A stretch of 64,000 bases of DNA from Alcaligenaceae bacterium (GCA_947378965.1 CANCMG010000007.1:1-64000), one strand, 5' to 3'; positions 18,179 through 26,489 are shown, numbered from the stretch's first letter. A program made the numbers and translations. Notes: generated from the sequence alone by a model not told the origin.

Positions 18179-21154
18179 ATGAGTGACGGTAAGATGGGTT
18201 TTTTGAATCCGATTGGTAGATTTAAGAGGATATTCTTGAAAAAGAGTATCAAACCTACGGCTGTTGCCCGCCGAACAACGGCGGCATCGCGGTTTTTGCC
18301 CGTACTTGGGCTGTTGTTCACGGTATTGATCGCGGTCGAAGCGTTTTACGTGTTGGCTCCCCGGTTTTTCGACGAGGCCGACAAGCCTAAGATGGTGCGT
18401 GCCGATGGCACCAAAATTGAGCCGCTCGATGTCGTATTAATTACCGACGAAACGGGCGCCACAAAAAATATTGGTAAAGACATGGCAAGCGGCTTTCAAA
18501 AGGCCCTGCAAACAAACGACGCCACGCAAGAGATTCGACTGATCGTGCGCGATGATAAGGGCGAAGTCGAGGCAACAGCCGCGATTGCAAGCGGTTCTGC
18601 TCTGGGCTTTCGTACGCTGGCCTTGGTGGGGCCGACCGAGCGTTCGGGGTTTCAAGCGGTCCGGGATGCAGCCAACGAAAACGAGGTTGTGGCGTTGGTG
18701 CCGATTGGTAGTCCGTCAAAAATGGCAAATGGCGATTGGACTTTTACCCTGCTGGCATCGTCCTATAAAAATGGCGTTGTCATGGGGCGCTTATTGCAAA
18801 AAATCCTCAAGAGTCCTTCGGTCGTTCAATACTCGCATGATGTGTTAGAGACGTCTGGATTTTGGGGCGGCATACTCGAAGCCTTTATGGGTAGTGGCGT
18901 TGAGGGGATTGATCAAGTTGAGTGGCTAAAAAATGCGACACCGACGCAGATCGCTGAATATATGGCCGCCAATAATTGGCACGATGTGACCATTATTTCA
19001 CTACCGATGGATGAGGCGGAGGTTGTGCTACGTTCTCTGCGTGAGTATGGTTATGTCGGCACGGTGGTTGTAGAGGGCGAGGCATCTTTAGAGCAGTTCG
19101 CTCAACGTTTTAAATCTGATCGAAGTGAGATATTGAAAACGGGGCAAATGACCAATAACGTTCTGAGTGTGGTCCCCTTTACTTCAACGATCGCTAGTGA
19201 AAAAAGTCAGCATTTGATTTCTGATTATCGAAGTCAAACGGGCGGTGAGCCGAGTTGGGCCTATGCCTATGGCTATGATGCGGGCTTATTGATTTCAAAT
19301 TTTGTGCGCGATAGTAAGGCTAAGGGTGTATTCAATTTGTCTAACCCCGACATGATGCGGGCCGAACTAAAAAAACACCTGAGTCAACTGCGTACAAATG
19401 AAACGGCAACTGTTGGCTTTACCGGGACCATCGACTTTAAAGAAAACAATACGCGTGAACTCTCGCCACGACTCGTGATGTATCGCGAGCGTAAGCAAAC
19501 ACCTTACTTCATCCAAGTGAGTGACACGCCTTCTCTTGTGTTAAATCAAGCGGAGGCAAATGATTACATCACGCTGGATCAAGTGAGCTATCGGGTAGTA
19601 CCCGTTGTGCACGTAGGTATCAATCCTCGCTCGTTTAGTGCGATCAATCTTGATGCAGGAACCTTTGAAACCACCTTTGATATTTGGTTCAAGTCCAAAG
19701 ATCTCATTGACATTGCGGATATTCAATTTTTGAATGCAGTCGGTGATTTGAAATCAGTGGTGTTAAAAGAAGAAAAACAGCTAGCCAGTGAGACGTATCG
19801 CAGGTACTTAGTGCAGGGCCTCTTTCGTTTTGATCCAACTCCTTCTGATTTGGTTTTAGATAAGATTCATCTTCAAGTGCTCTGGCGGCATCGCAAACTC
19901 GACTTAACACAACTTATATTTGTGGCAGACCCTGAAGTGTTTTATGTAACCGGCGCAAATCCCAAGGCCGCGACTCAGGGATATGATGCCTTGTCTGTGG
20001 CAGGGTACGGCCCACAATCTTCATTTTTGGCCATTGATAACAAGCAGGTGAAGGCCTTGGGTGATGATCGCGGGTTACGCGGCTTTGTTGATTATTCTGT
20101 GGGTACTTTTCAGATCGAGTTGCAGCGTAATATTTCGACGCTGACTTCGCACATCGTTAGGTTTTTTAGTGCAAAGGTTTTGCAAGATATATTTGGGCTA
20201 AGCGCTTTGTTGCTGCTGGGGGTATCACTGCTTTGGCTGGTTAAGCCCAATGCGTACTTTGCAGCAACCTTTTGTCTCGCTTTGCTGATTGTGAGTACGC
20301 TGAGTGAAACGATTCTGTTCACCTTGCCCTTGACCGCAAAATTTGATGTTGAAACGTTGGCGCTTATTCGAACAAGTTATAGCCTTCTGTTCATTCTTTT
20401 AGCCGTCCGTTTGTTTGACATGGGCCTGCTGGCTCTGATGTGGGGCAAAGGAAAAAAAGTAAAATCCGTGCAACCTGTGATCTTGTTTTTTTCGCGTGTT
20501 GGTTTGTATTTCGCGGGGATAGCGGTTTTTTACATGGGGGTCCTGGGTAAAGACTTGCTCCCAATTTTGGCGACGGCTTCAGTGCTCTTGACGGTGATCG
20601 GTTTGGCGTTACGAGAGTTGATTTTTGATTCTGTTGCGGGGATTGCTTTAGCGGCAGATCAAAACGTGGCCGTTGGTCAATGGATAAACTTCAAGACCAG
20701 AGACCGTAATTTGTCGGGTGTTGTAGAAATGCTAGGCTGGAGGTTTGTCACGCTTCGTTCGCGAGATCAACAAGCCCATTACATACCGAACTCGATTTTT
20801 GCGACGCAAATCCTCTCTAATCTGTCTAATGATCAGGGCTACATTCGTATTGAGATTCCCTTTTTGATGTCAGCAAAAGCAGAGGTCGATCGCTTATTTT
20901 TGATCTTGGTCGAGGCCCTCAAACAGCCGCTCGAGCAAGTGCCAGATGTTGATCATGCCCGCCCCGTGAAAGTGTTGCTTGATGGCCTTCAAGAGGGCAG
21001 TGTGCGTTGTGTGGTGCAGGTGTTTTATTCTCCACAGGTCAGCACAGATTTACTAAAAACGACCGTTTTAGAGGTGGTGCGTCAGGTTTTGGTCAAAGAG
21101 GATGCGCTGTCTAGTCCCTGGCTAAGTTTTAAGTCGAATGAATACGCGACTTGA
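18179..21154 (+). CDS. Periplasmic-binding-protein/MscS channel fusion
   Basis: A 991-residue membrane protein with an unusual domain order. After a basic cytoplasmic start comes one membrane helix (about 39-60); then a type I periplasmic binding-protein domain (about 82-445; AYGYDAGLLI and GFTGTIDFKENNTR resemble leucine-binding proteins); then a beta-rich domain (about 470-650; VVHVGINPRSFSAIN, FETTFDIWFKSKD, GLFRFDPTPSDL); then four hydrophobic segments (about 670-790); then an MscS pore helix and beta domain (ILATASVLLTVIGLALREL, VAVGQWINF, HYIPNSIF) and a cytoplasmic C-terminus. It is probably a channel gated or tuned by a periplasmic ligand (inference). The beta domain resembles the ligand-binding sandwich of pentameric ligand-gated channels by eye only. 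It lies 31 bp after the phosphatase gene, probably in the same transcript. Confidence 0.85.
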   Translation: MSDGKMGFLNPIGRFKRIFLKKSIKPTAVARRTTAASRFLPVLGLLFTVLIAVEAFYVLAPRFFDEADKPKMVRADGTKIEPLDVVLITDETGATKNIGKDMASGFQKALQTNDATQEIRLIVRDDKGEVEATAAIASGSALGFRTLALVGPTERSGFQAVRDAANENEVVALVPIGSPSKMANGDWTFTLLASSYKNGVVMGRLLQKILKSPSVVQYSHDVLETSGFWGGILEAFMGSGVEGIDQVEWLKNATPTQIAEYMAANNWHDVTIISLPMDEAEVVLRSLREYGYVGTVVVEGEASLEQFAQRFKSDRSEILKTGQMTNNVLSVVPFTSTIASEKSQHLISDYRSQTGGEPSWAYAYGYDAGLLISNFVRDSKAKGVFNLSNPDMMRAELKKHLSQLRTNETATVGFTGTIDFKENNTRELSPRLVMYRERKQTPYFIQVSDTPSLVLNQAEANDYITLDQVSYRVVPVVHVGINPRSFSAINLDAGTFETTFDIWFKSKDLIDIADIQFLNAVGDLKSVVLKEEKQLASETYRRYLVQGLFRFDPTPSDLVLDKIHLQVLWRHRKLDLTQLIFVADPEVFYVTGANPKAATQGYDALSVAGYGPQSSFLAIDNKQVKALGDDRGLRGFVDYSVGTFQIELQRNISTLTSHIVRFFSAKVLQDIFGLSALLLLGVSLLWLVKPNAYFAATFCLALLIVSTLSETILFTLPLTAKFDVETLALIRTSYSLLFILLAVRLFDMGLLALMWGKGKKVKSVQPVILFFSRVGLYFAGIAVFYMGVLGKDLLPILATASVLLTVIGLALRELIFDSVAGIALAADQNVAVGQWINFKTRDRNLSGVVEMLGWRFVTLRSRDQQAHYIPNSIFATQILSNLSNDQGYIRIEIPFLMSAKAEVDRLFLILVEALKQPLEQVPDVDHARPVKVLLDGLQEGSVRCVVQVFYSPQVSTDLLKTTVLEVVRQVLVKEDALSSPWLSFKSNEYAT

Positions 21155-21235
21155 GACTGTTTCGAGATCTTTGGTGTGTTGTGTTTTAGGTACCGTTTGG
21201 TTGCTCACTTTAATTCTGTTACACTGCTCATCTTT

Positions 21236-21312
21236 CGGGGCGTAGCGCAGCCTGGTAGCGCATCTGCTTTGGGAGCAGAGGGTCGTGAGTTCGAATCCCA
21301 CCGCCCCGACCA
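21236..21312 (+). tRNA. tRNA-Pro(TGG)
   Basis: Full cloverleaf: acceptor CGGGGCG paired with CGCCCCG, D arm GCGCAGCCTGGTAGCGC, anticodon stem-loop TCTGC-TTTGGGA-GCAGA with anticodon TGG at 21270-21272, T arm with GTTCGAATC, discriminator A and encoded CCA. A strong terminator follows within 10 bp. Confidence 0.97.
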
Positions 21313-21320
21313 GTAATCTC

Positions 21321-21358
21321 AAAAGGCTAGTTTCTTAATTGAAACTAGCCTTTTGCTT
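21321..21358 (+). terminator. Terminator after tRNA-Pro
   Basis: A perfect 14-bp stem (AAAAGGCTAGTTTC paired with GAAACTAGCCTTTT) with a 6-nt loop and T-rich end TTTTGCTTT. The A-rich 5' arm makes it potentially bidirectional. Confidence 0.9.
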
Positions 21359-21456
21359 TGGGCGAGCGGTTTTTTGCTTGTGGGGGTCCTTTGCTTTGAG
21401 TGAGTGGCTTTTTACTTGAAACCGATCCTATGCCTTTGGCGAGCGGTTTTTTGCCG
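21350..21456. repeat. Tandem repeat, 38-39 bp unit, about 2.7 copies
   Basis: Three successive segments share the pattern CTTTGGGCGAGCGGTTTTTT: GGCGAGCGGTTTTTTGC at 21361 and 21438 are identical, and a diverged copy (GAGTGAGTGGCTTTTTAC) lies midway. The spacing is 38 then 39 bp. The block fills most of the gap between tRNA-Pro and the next gene; the first copy begins inside the terminator tail. Confidence 0.75.
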
Positions 21457-21503
21457 GCGGTGTGATAATCAGAGATGATCCACTTCATCTCTCGGAGAAC
21501 CTC

Positions 21504-22394
21504 ATGGCACCAGAAGTCGTATTTATTGGTCTAGGCAACATGGGCATGCCCATGGCACTTAATCTGCTACGTGGCGGGTTTTCAGTCATTGGTTTTGACT
21601 TGGCACAGGCTAACGTCGACGCTTTGGTGGCGGCAGGCGGGGCTAAAGGCCTTGACTTTGCGCAGGCTGTCAAAGGTGCCAAAGTCGTGGTCAGTATGCT
21701 GCCAGCGAGCCAGCACGTGCAAAGCGTGTATTTGGGCGACCAGGGCGTTTTAGCGCTTGTTCAGAAGGGTACTTTGCTAATCGATTCATCGACTATTTCG
21801 CCACAGGTGGCCAAAGAGCTCGGTACTGCTGCTGCCGCCAAAGGGATAGAAATGATTGATGCGCCTGTTTCGGGCGGGCCCTTCGGCGCTAAGGCTGGCA
21901 CCCTGACCTTTATGGTGGGTGGCACTGAGCAGGGCTTTGCGGCCGCACAGCCGTATCTGCAAAAGATGGGTAAGGCGCTGTATCACGCCGGTGCGCATGG
22001 CAGTGGTCAAACCGTTAAGGTTTGCAACAACATGCTGCTGGGTATCACCATGATCGGCACCGCCGAAGCCTTGCGTTTGGGTGTTGCCAATGGGCTTGAT
22101 CCTGCCGTACTGTCTGAAATTATGTCAAAAAGTTCGGGCAATAACTGGGTCTTGAATTCGTGTAATCCATGTCCAGGCGTCATGCCAGAGTCGGCCGCGT
22201 CAAATGGCTACGCCGGTGGTTTTGGTGTTGATTTAATGCTGAAAGACTTGGGTCTGGCGGTTGAAAACTCTTTGGCCACTAAGTGCAGTGTGCCGCTGGG
22301 TGGTTTGGCTCGTAACCTGTACGACATGCATAGCAAGTTGGGGCATGGCAAGCTGGATTACGGTAGCATCTACGAAACCTTAGGAAAAAAATAA
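21504..22394 (+). CDS. NAD(P)-dependent oxidoreductase, 3-hydroxyisobutyrate dehydrogenase family
   Basis: A 296-residue beta-hydroxyacid dehydrogenase. The Rossmann motif is VFIGLGNMGMPMALNLLRGG, the substrate-binding signature is DAPVSGGPFGAKAGTLTFMVGG, and the catalytic Lys lies in GSGQTVKVCNNMLLG. The family oxidises short 3-hydroxy acids such as 3-hydroxyisobutyrate or tartronate semialdehyde (in reverse). GGAGA sits 7 bp before the ATG at 21504; the ORF-track start is 14 codons too long. Immediately downstream are a branched-chain-type ABC binding protein and a second paralogue (23944), suggesting that the imported compound or its breakdown product is a 3-hydroxy acid. The exact substrate cannot be read from sequence. 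A 7-bp hairpin at 22401-22417 follows. Confidence 0.88.
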   Translation: MAPEVVFIGLGNMGMPMALNLLRGGFSVIGFDLAQANVDALVAAGGAKGLDFAQAVKGAKVVVSMLPASQHVQSVYLGDQGVLALVQKGTLLIDSSTISPQVAKELGTAAAAKGIEMIDAPVSGGPFGAKAGTLTFMVGGTEQGFAAAQPYLQKMGKALYHAGAHGSGQTVKVCNNMLLGITMIGTAEALRLGVANGLDPAVLSEIMSKSSGNNWVLNSCNPCPGVMPESAASNGYAGGFGVDLMLKDLGLAVENSLATKCSVPLGGLARNLYDMHSKLGHGKLDYGSIYETLGKK

Positions 22395-22400
22395 TTTAGT

Positions 22401-22417
22401 GCCGTTGCTACAACGGC
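22401..22417 (+). terminator. Weak hairpin after the first hydroxyacid dehydrogenase
   Basis: GCCGTTG and CAACGGC form a perfect 7-bp stem with a 3-nt loop; a T-rich run (ATATTTTTT) comes about 10 bp later. Possibly a partial terminator. Confidence 0.4.
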
Positions 22418-22439
22418 GCATTTAAATATTTTTTAAAAA

Positions 22440-22469
22440 CTAGGGTAAACCATAATGAGAAAACCCTAG
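22440..22469. promoter_or_regulatory. Inverted repeat CTAGGGT-N16-ACCCTAG
   Basis: A perfect 7-bp dyad with 16 bp between arms, 108 bp upstream of the ABC binding-protein start. The position suits an operator for the transport operon. The regulator is unknown. Confidence 0.4.
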
Positions 22470-22576
22470 GCGCATAATAGGCTTACAGTACTGGCACATA
22501 GATCGTAATCTCAGTGCTTTTTACTGATAAAAGACGATTTGCTGCAAAAAATAAACACAACTCCAGGAGACAAACC

Positions 22577-23830
22577 ATGTTGCATCCTAAGCGTGCAGGT
22601 CTGCATTTTGTTAAAGCGGCGCTTGTCGCTGCGCTCGTGTCAGTGGGCTTCGCAAGTCACGCTGAAGTCGGTATCACCGACACTGAAATTTTGTGGGGTA
22701 ATTCGACGCCTCTTTCAGGCCCCAATGCAGGCTACGGCGCCATTGGTCGCGCGCAAAAGGCTTGTTTTGAATACGTCAATGCTGATCTTGGCGGCGTCAA
22801 AATGGGCGACGGCAAAACCCGCAAGTTCAAACTAATGATGTACGACGACGCGATGGAGCCAGCTCGCGCCTTGCAAAACGCCCGTCGTCTGATTACGCAA
22901 GATAAGGTATTTGCGATTTCGGGTAACGTCGGTACCGGCGCTAACCTTGGCGCACGTCCGTTCTACAACACCGAAAAAGTGCCGCAAGTATTTTTGTATA
23001 CGGGCGGGCCAATGTTTGGCTCAAAGCCTGAAGTTGAAAAGTTTCCGTACACGATGTTGGCTTTGTTAGCCTACAACACTGAAGCCGCGTTGTACGCGTC
23101 TTACATCAAGACCAACTATCCTAATGCAAAAGTTGCGCTATTCAACGATGATAGCGGTGGCCCATTTTTTGCGACAGGCTTTATCAAAGCCGCAAAAGAG
23201 CTAGGGCTCAATGTCGTGATTCACGAAGAGCATTCGTATAGCGAACCCACGATTGATGCAAAGATTGATCGTATCGCCGCCTCGGGTGCTGATGTGTTTG
23301 TGGATGCGACGACTCCTAAATTTGTCGTGCAAGCGTTAAAGCGTATGCAGACAATTAACTGGAAACCCGCCCACATCATTTGGGGTGTTGGCTCAAGCAT
23401 CGGTGGCGCCCTGCAGCCTGCGGGTGCAGCAGCTTCAACCGGTGTGTTAACAGGCTTGTGGCTTAAGGATCAGGCGAACCCAGCCTACGCCAATGATGAC
23501 GACATGAAGACCTATGTCGAGAAACTTAAAAAGTATGAGAGCAGCCTAAACCCAGCCGATCAAAATGCGGCGGCGGGGTGGTTTATTTGCCATGCAGTGA
23601 AGGCGGTACTTGAAAATACCAAGGCACCGACACGCGAGGCGTTCATGGAATCCGCACGCAACATGAAGGGTGTGAAAGCCCCCCTGTTGCTTGAAGGCAT
23701 CACCCTGAACACCAGTGGTTCGACCGATGGCTATCCGATTGAGTCGGTTCAGATGGGTCAGTACGATGGGGTGAAGTATGTGTCGAAAGGCCCAGTGATT
23801 AATTACGAGGGTAAGACGCCTGCACCTTAA
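22577..23830 (+). CDS. Branched-chain amino acid-type ABC transporter substrate-binding protein
   Basis: The 417-residue precursor of a type I periplasmic receptor (LivJ/LivK, Peripla_BP_6). The signal peptide is FVKAALVAALVSVGFASHA; the mature protein begins EVGITDTEILWGNSTPLSGPNAG, typical of the family. AGGAGA lies 7 bp before the ATG at 22577, so the 21-residue longer ORF-track start is rejected. The matching membrane and ATPase genes are downstream (25006-28320), separated by a dehydrogenase gene. Family receptors bind amino acids, urea, short amides or aromatic acids; the flanking hydroxyacid dehydrogenases point to a hydroxy or keto acid (inference). A 12-bp hairpin follows the stop codon. 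Confidence 0.93.
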   Translation: MLHPKRAGLHFVKAALVAALVSVGFASHAEVGITDTEILWGNSTPLSGPNAGYGAIGRAQKACFEYVNADLGGVKMGDGKTRKFKLMMYDDAMEPARALQNARRLITQDKVFAISGNVGTGANLGARPFYNTEKVPQVFLYTGGPMFGSKPEVEKFPYTMLALLAYNTEAALYASYIKTNYPNAKVALFNDDSGGPFFATGFIKAAKELGLNVVIHEEHSYSEPTIDAKIDRIAASGADVFVDATTPKFVVQALKRMQTINWKPAHIIWGVGSSIGGALQPAGAAASTGVLTGLWLKDQANPAYANDDDMKTYVEKLKKYESSLNPADQNAAAGWFICHAVKAVLENTKAPTREAFMESARNMKGVKAPLLLEGITLNTSGSTDGYPIESVQMGQYDGVKYVSKGPVINYEGKTPAP

Positions 23831-23886
23831 CGCGTTGCGTTCAAAGCAGACGCAATACTTGGCAATATTCAAGCGGTAAGCACGAC

Positions 23887-23914
23887 CTCAGGCGCCTTGG
23901 AAAAGGCGTCTGAG
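23887..23914 (+). other. 12-bp stem-loop with GGAA tetraloop
   Basis: CTCAGGCGCCTT pairs fully with AAGGCGTCTGAG (one G-T wobble) around GGAA, a GNRA-type loop. It has no U tract. It lies between the binding-protein gene and the next operon gene, as at pstS-pstC. Confidence 0.65.
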
Positions 23915-23943
23915 TTGTTCAAACTCATACACAAGAGATGATC

Positions 23944-24834
23944 ATGGCTCAAAACGGCGCTGGTGCAGGACAGAAAGTTGGCTTTGTAGGTTTGGGTGCA
24001 ATGGGCGGCCGTATGGTCGCTCACTTAAAAGATTTTGCCGACGTTCAGGTGTTCGATCTGGATGTTGCTCGGCGCGAACAGGCCGCCGCAGCGGCTGGCG
24101 GCAAGGCGGTGGCTAGCATCGGCGCGATGGCTGATGCTCAGGTGGTGATTTTGATGTTGCCTGACAGCCCGATCGTTGACAAGGTGTTGCGCAATGAATT
24201 GCTCAAGACGTTAAAGCAGGGCGCGATGGTGATCGATATGAGTTCGTCGACACCCGCCAACACCATTGAGAATGCCAAAATCTCAAAACAGCATGGCATC
24301 ACGTTTATTGATGCGCCTGTCTCTGGCGGAATTGGCGGTGCCGAGTCGGGCAAACTGGCGATCATGGCCGGTGGTGAGGCAGCAGACTTTGCACGTGCCT
24401 TGCCCTTGCTCAATCGTATGGGGACTAAAGTTGTGCATGTTGGCCCAGTGGGATCAGGTCATGCTGTTAAAGCGTTGAACAATTTGTTGGGTGCAACGAT
24501 CTTAGTGGCAACCTCTGAAATTTTTGCGGCCGGCGAAAAGTTTGGGCTTGATCCTGCCGTGATGCATCAAGTGATTGATGCCTCAAGTGGTGGCAGCTTT
24601 ATGACCGCACAGGCTTGGCCACGTGCGGTGTTGCCCAAGACTTGGAACTTCGGTTTTGCGATGCAACTGATGAATAAAGACGTTGGGATTGCAATGTCAC
24701 TGATCCAGTCCACCGGAGTCAAAACCGTTTTGTGCGAAGCGAATGCAGCGCTGTGGGCAAAAGCTGTCAAAGAGAATCCAGGCGCTGATATGACCATCAT
24801 CACGAAAAATATTCGTGAAGCGGCTGGGCTCTAA
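23944..24834 (+). CDS. NAD(P)-dependent oxidoreductase, 3-hydroxyisobutyrate dehydrogenase family (second copy)
   Basis: A 296-residue paralogue of the gene at 21504, clearly divergent in sequence. Motifs: GFVGLGAMGGRMVAHLKD (NAD(P) loop), DAPVSGGIGGAESGKLAIMAGG (substrate signature), GSGHAVKALNNLLGA (catalytic Lys). ATG 23944 has AAGAG 6 bp upstream and is preferred over ATG 23938, which would sit against the ribosome-binding site. Two different enzymes of one family around the same receptor gene suggest successive or stereospecific steps on related hydroxy acids. A 171-bp gap, in which I see no further gene, separates it from livG. Confidence 0.88.
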   Translation: MAQNGAGAGQKVGFVGLGAMGGRMVAHLKDFADVQVFDLDVARREQAAAAAGGKAVASIGAMADAQVVILMLPDSPIVDKVLRNELLKTLKQGAMVIDMSSSTPANTIENAKISKQHGITFIDAPVSGGIGGAESGKLAIMAGGEAADFARALPLLNRMGTKVVHVGPVGSGHAVKALNNLLGATILVATSEIFAAGEKFGLDPAVMHQVIDASSGGSFMTAQAWPRAVLPKTWNFGFAMQLMNKDVGIAMSLIQSTGVKTVLCEANAALWAKAVKENPGADMTIITKNIREAAGL

Positions 24835-25005
24835 ATCTGCATTGCATCGTGGGCGCAGTATCGCGCCGACCTGTGCTTGCGTGCCGATCTAGCAATTTTT
24901 TTCTAGGTATGTTTAGCGGTACTGTGCGTTCAGGTCGTCGCCGCGTTCAAGGCGCTTGAGATGTGCTGCGCATTGTTGCCCTAGACGGATAAATTGGAAA
25001 TCTTA

Positions 25006-25779
25006 ATGAGTCCAACCCATAAATTATCAGTGTCGGACCTATCTCTGCGCTTCGGTGGCATCGTCGCGCTCAATGGCTTGTCGTTTACCGTCGATGAAGG
25101 ATCGATTTGTGGGTTGATTGGTCCCAACGGTGCAGGTAAAACGAGTCTGTTTAATTGCATCAGCCGTTTGTATAACCCGTCGGCGGGGCGCGTGCTGTTT
25201 AACGGTCGTGACATTACAGCGGTCAAGGCCAAAGAGGTCGCCAACCTTGGGATTGCGCGTACCTTTCAAAACCTAGCCTTGCTATCTTCGTTGACGGTGC
25301 ACGAAAACGTGATGCTCGGCGGGCACCATTACGGTCGTAGCCGTTTACTGACAGCGCCGTTTTCGCCACTCTCGCGTCGGCCTGAAGAGGCTTCGCTCAG
25401 TCGGTTTGCGGATGAGTTGCTTGAGCGCTTGAATATGGGCGACTTACGCGATCAACGTATCGATGATTTGTCATATCCCACCCTGAAAAAAGTTGAACTT
25501 GCGCGTGCACTTGCGATGCGTCCAACATTTTTAATGTTGGATGAACCCGCTGGTGGCTTGTCGCACTCAGAGGTTGGTGAGTTGTCTGACACGCTCGTAC
25601 GTATTCGTAGTGAGTTTAATTTGACTCTGTTGCTCGTCGAGCATCATATGGGTATGGTCATGAAAATATCTGACAATATTGTTGTGCTTGATTTTGGGCA
25701 CAAGATCGCTGATGGCAAACCTGCCGACATCAAAGTCAACCCACGTGTGGTTGAAGCGTACTTGGGTAAACCAAGATGA
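25006..25779 (+). CDS. livG: Branched-chain-type ABC transporter ATPase LivG
   Basis: A 257-residue ATPase of the LivG family. Walker A is GPNGAGKTS, followed by SLFNCISRLYNP typical of LivG; Walker B is FLMLDEPAGGLS; the switch His is in LLVEHHMGMVM. The ABC signature reads LSYPTLKKVELARAL, lacking the Gly-Gln of the canonical LSGGQ or the usual LivG LSYGQQR. The ATG at 25006 was chosen (GGAAA upstream); a TTG four codons earlier is in frame. It overlaps livF by 4 bp. With LivF it forms the nucleotide-binding heterodimer under the LivH/LivM channel. Confidence 0.93.
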   Translation: MSPTHKLSVSDLSLRFGGIVALNGLSFTVDEGSICGLIGPNGAGKTSLFNCISRLYNPSAGRVLFNGRDITAVKAKEVANLGIARTFQNLALLSSLTVHENVMLGGHHYGRSRLLTAPFSPLSRRPEEASLSRFADELLERLNMGDLRDQRIDDLSYPTLKKVELARALAMRPTFLMLDEPAGGLSHSEVGELSDTLVRIRSEFNLTLLLVEHHMGMVMKISDNIVVLDFGHKIADGKPADIKVNPRVVEAYLGKPR

Positions 25780-26489
25780 AAGTTCTTGATATCCAAAACT
25801 TCTCGGCTGGGTATGGTCGCTTACGCGTGTTACACAACATTTCAATGTCTGTTCACGAGGGCAGCGTTGCGGTCTTGTTGGGCGCAAACGGAGCTGGTAA
25901 AACGACCACCTTACGCGCCATCAGTGGGTTGATCAAAAGTGAAGGCAGTGTTTTGCTCGATGGTCAAGAGACGCATGGCTTAAGCCCCGATCGCATTGCA
26001 CGCCTCGGTGTCGCACATGCCGCTGAAGGTCGTGGCACGTTTACTGATTTGACCGTCGAAGACAATCTACGCGTCGGTGCCTTTAGGCGCACCGACACAA
26101 AAGAGATCGCTGCCGACATTGAAAAAATGTACGCGTTGTTTCCGCGTTTGCGCGAGCGCTATCAGCAAAAAGCGGGCAGCTTGAGCGGGGGCGAGCAGCA
26201 AATGCTTGCGGTGGGTCGTGCCCTGATGCTGCGTCCGCGCGTACTGTTGCTTGATGAACCCTCGCTGGGCCTGGCGCCAGTCATCATTAATGATCTGTAT
26301 GACACTCTGGCGCGTGTGAATAAAGAGCTGCGTATCACCATGCTGATTGTTGAGCAAAATGCCAATTTGGCTCTGCAGATCGCGGACTACGCTTACGTAC
26401 TTGAGTCTGGGGTGATTTCATTGCAAGGCCCTGCACAAGAGATCGCCTCGCATGATGGCGTGCGTGCGGCTTATCTCGGAGAGGTCTGA
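25776..26489 (+). CDS. livF: Branched-chain-type ABC transporter ATPase LivF
   Basis: A 237-residue ATPase of the LivF family. Walker A GANGAGKTTTLRAISGL, Q-loop region HAAEGRGTFTDLTVEDNL, canonical signature LSGGEQQMLAVGRAL, Walker B VLLLDEPSLGLAP, switch region IVEQNANLALQIADYAYVLE. It starts within livG (ATGA) and its stop shares a base with the livH start (TGATG), so livG-livF-livH are translationally coupled. It supplies the canonical ATPase half, whereas LivG here has a degenerate signature. Confidence 0.95.
   Translation: MKVLDIQNFSAGYGRLRVLHNISMSVHEGSVAVLLGANGAGKTTTLRAISGLIKSEGSVLLDGQETHGLSPDRIARLGVAHAAEGRGTFTDLTVEDNLRVGAFRRTDTKEIAADIEKMYALFPRLRERYQQKAGSLSGGEQQMLAVGRALMLRPRVLLLDEPSLGLAPVIINDLYDTLARVNKELRITMLIVEQNANLALQIADYAYVLESGVISLQGPAQEIASHDGVRAAYLGEV

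Noticed and set aside
21236-21504. Integrated element at tRNA-Pro
   Set aside because: No integrase, no second copy of the tRNA 3' end within the window, and downstream genes look like ordinary chromosome.
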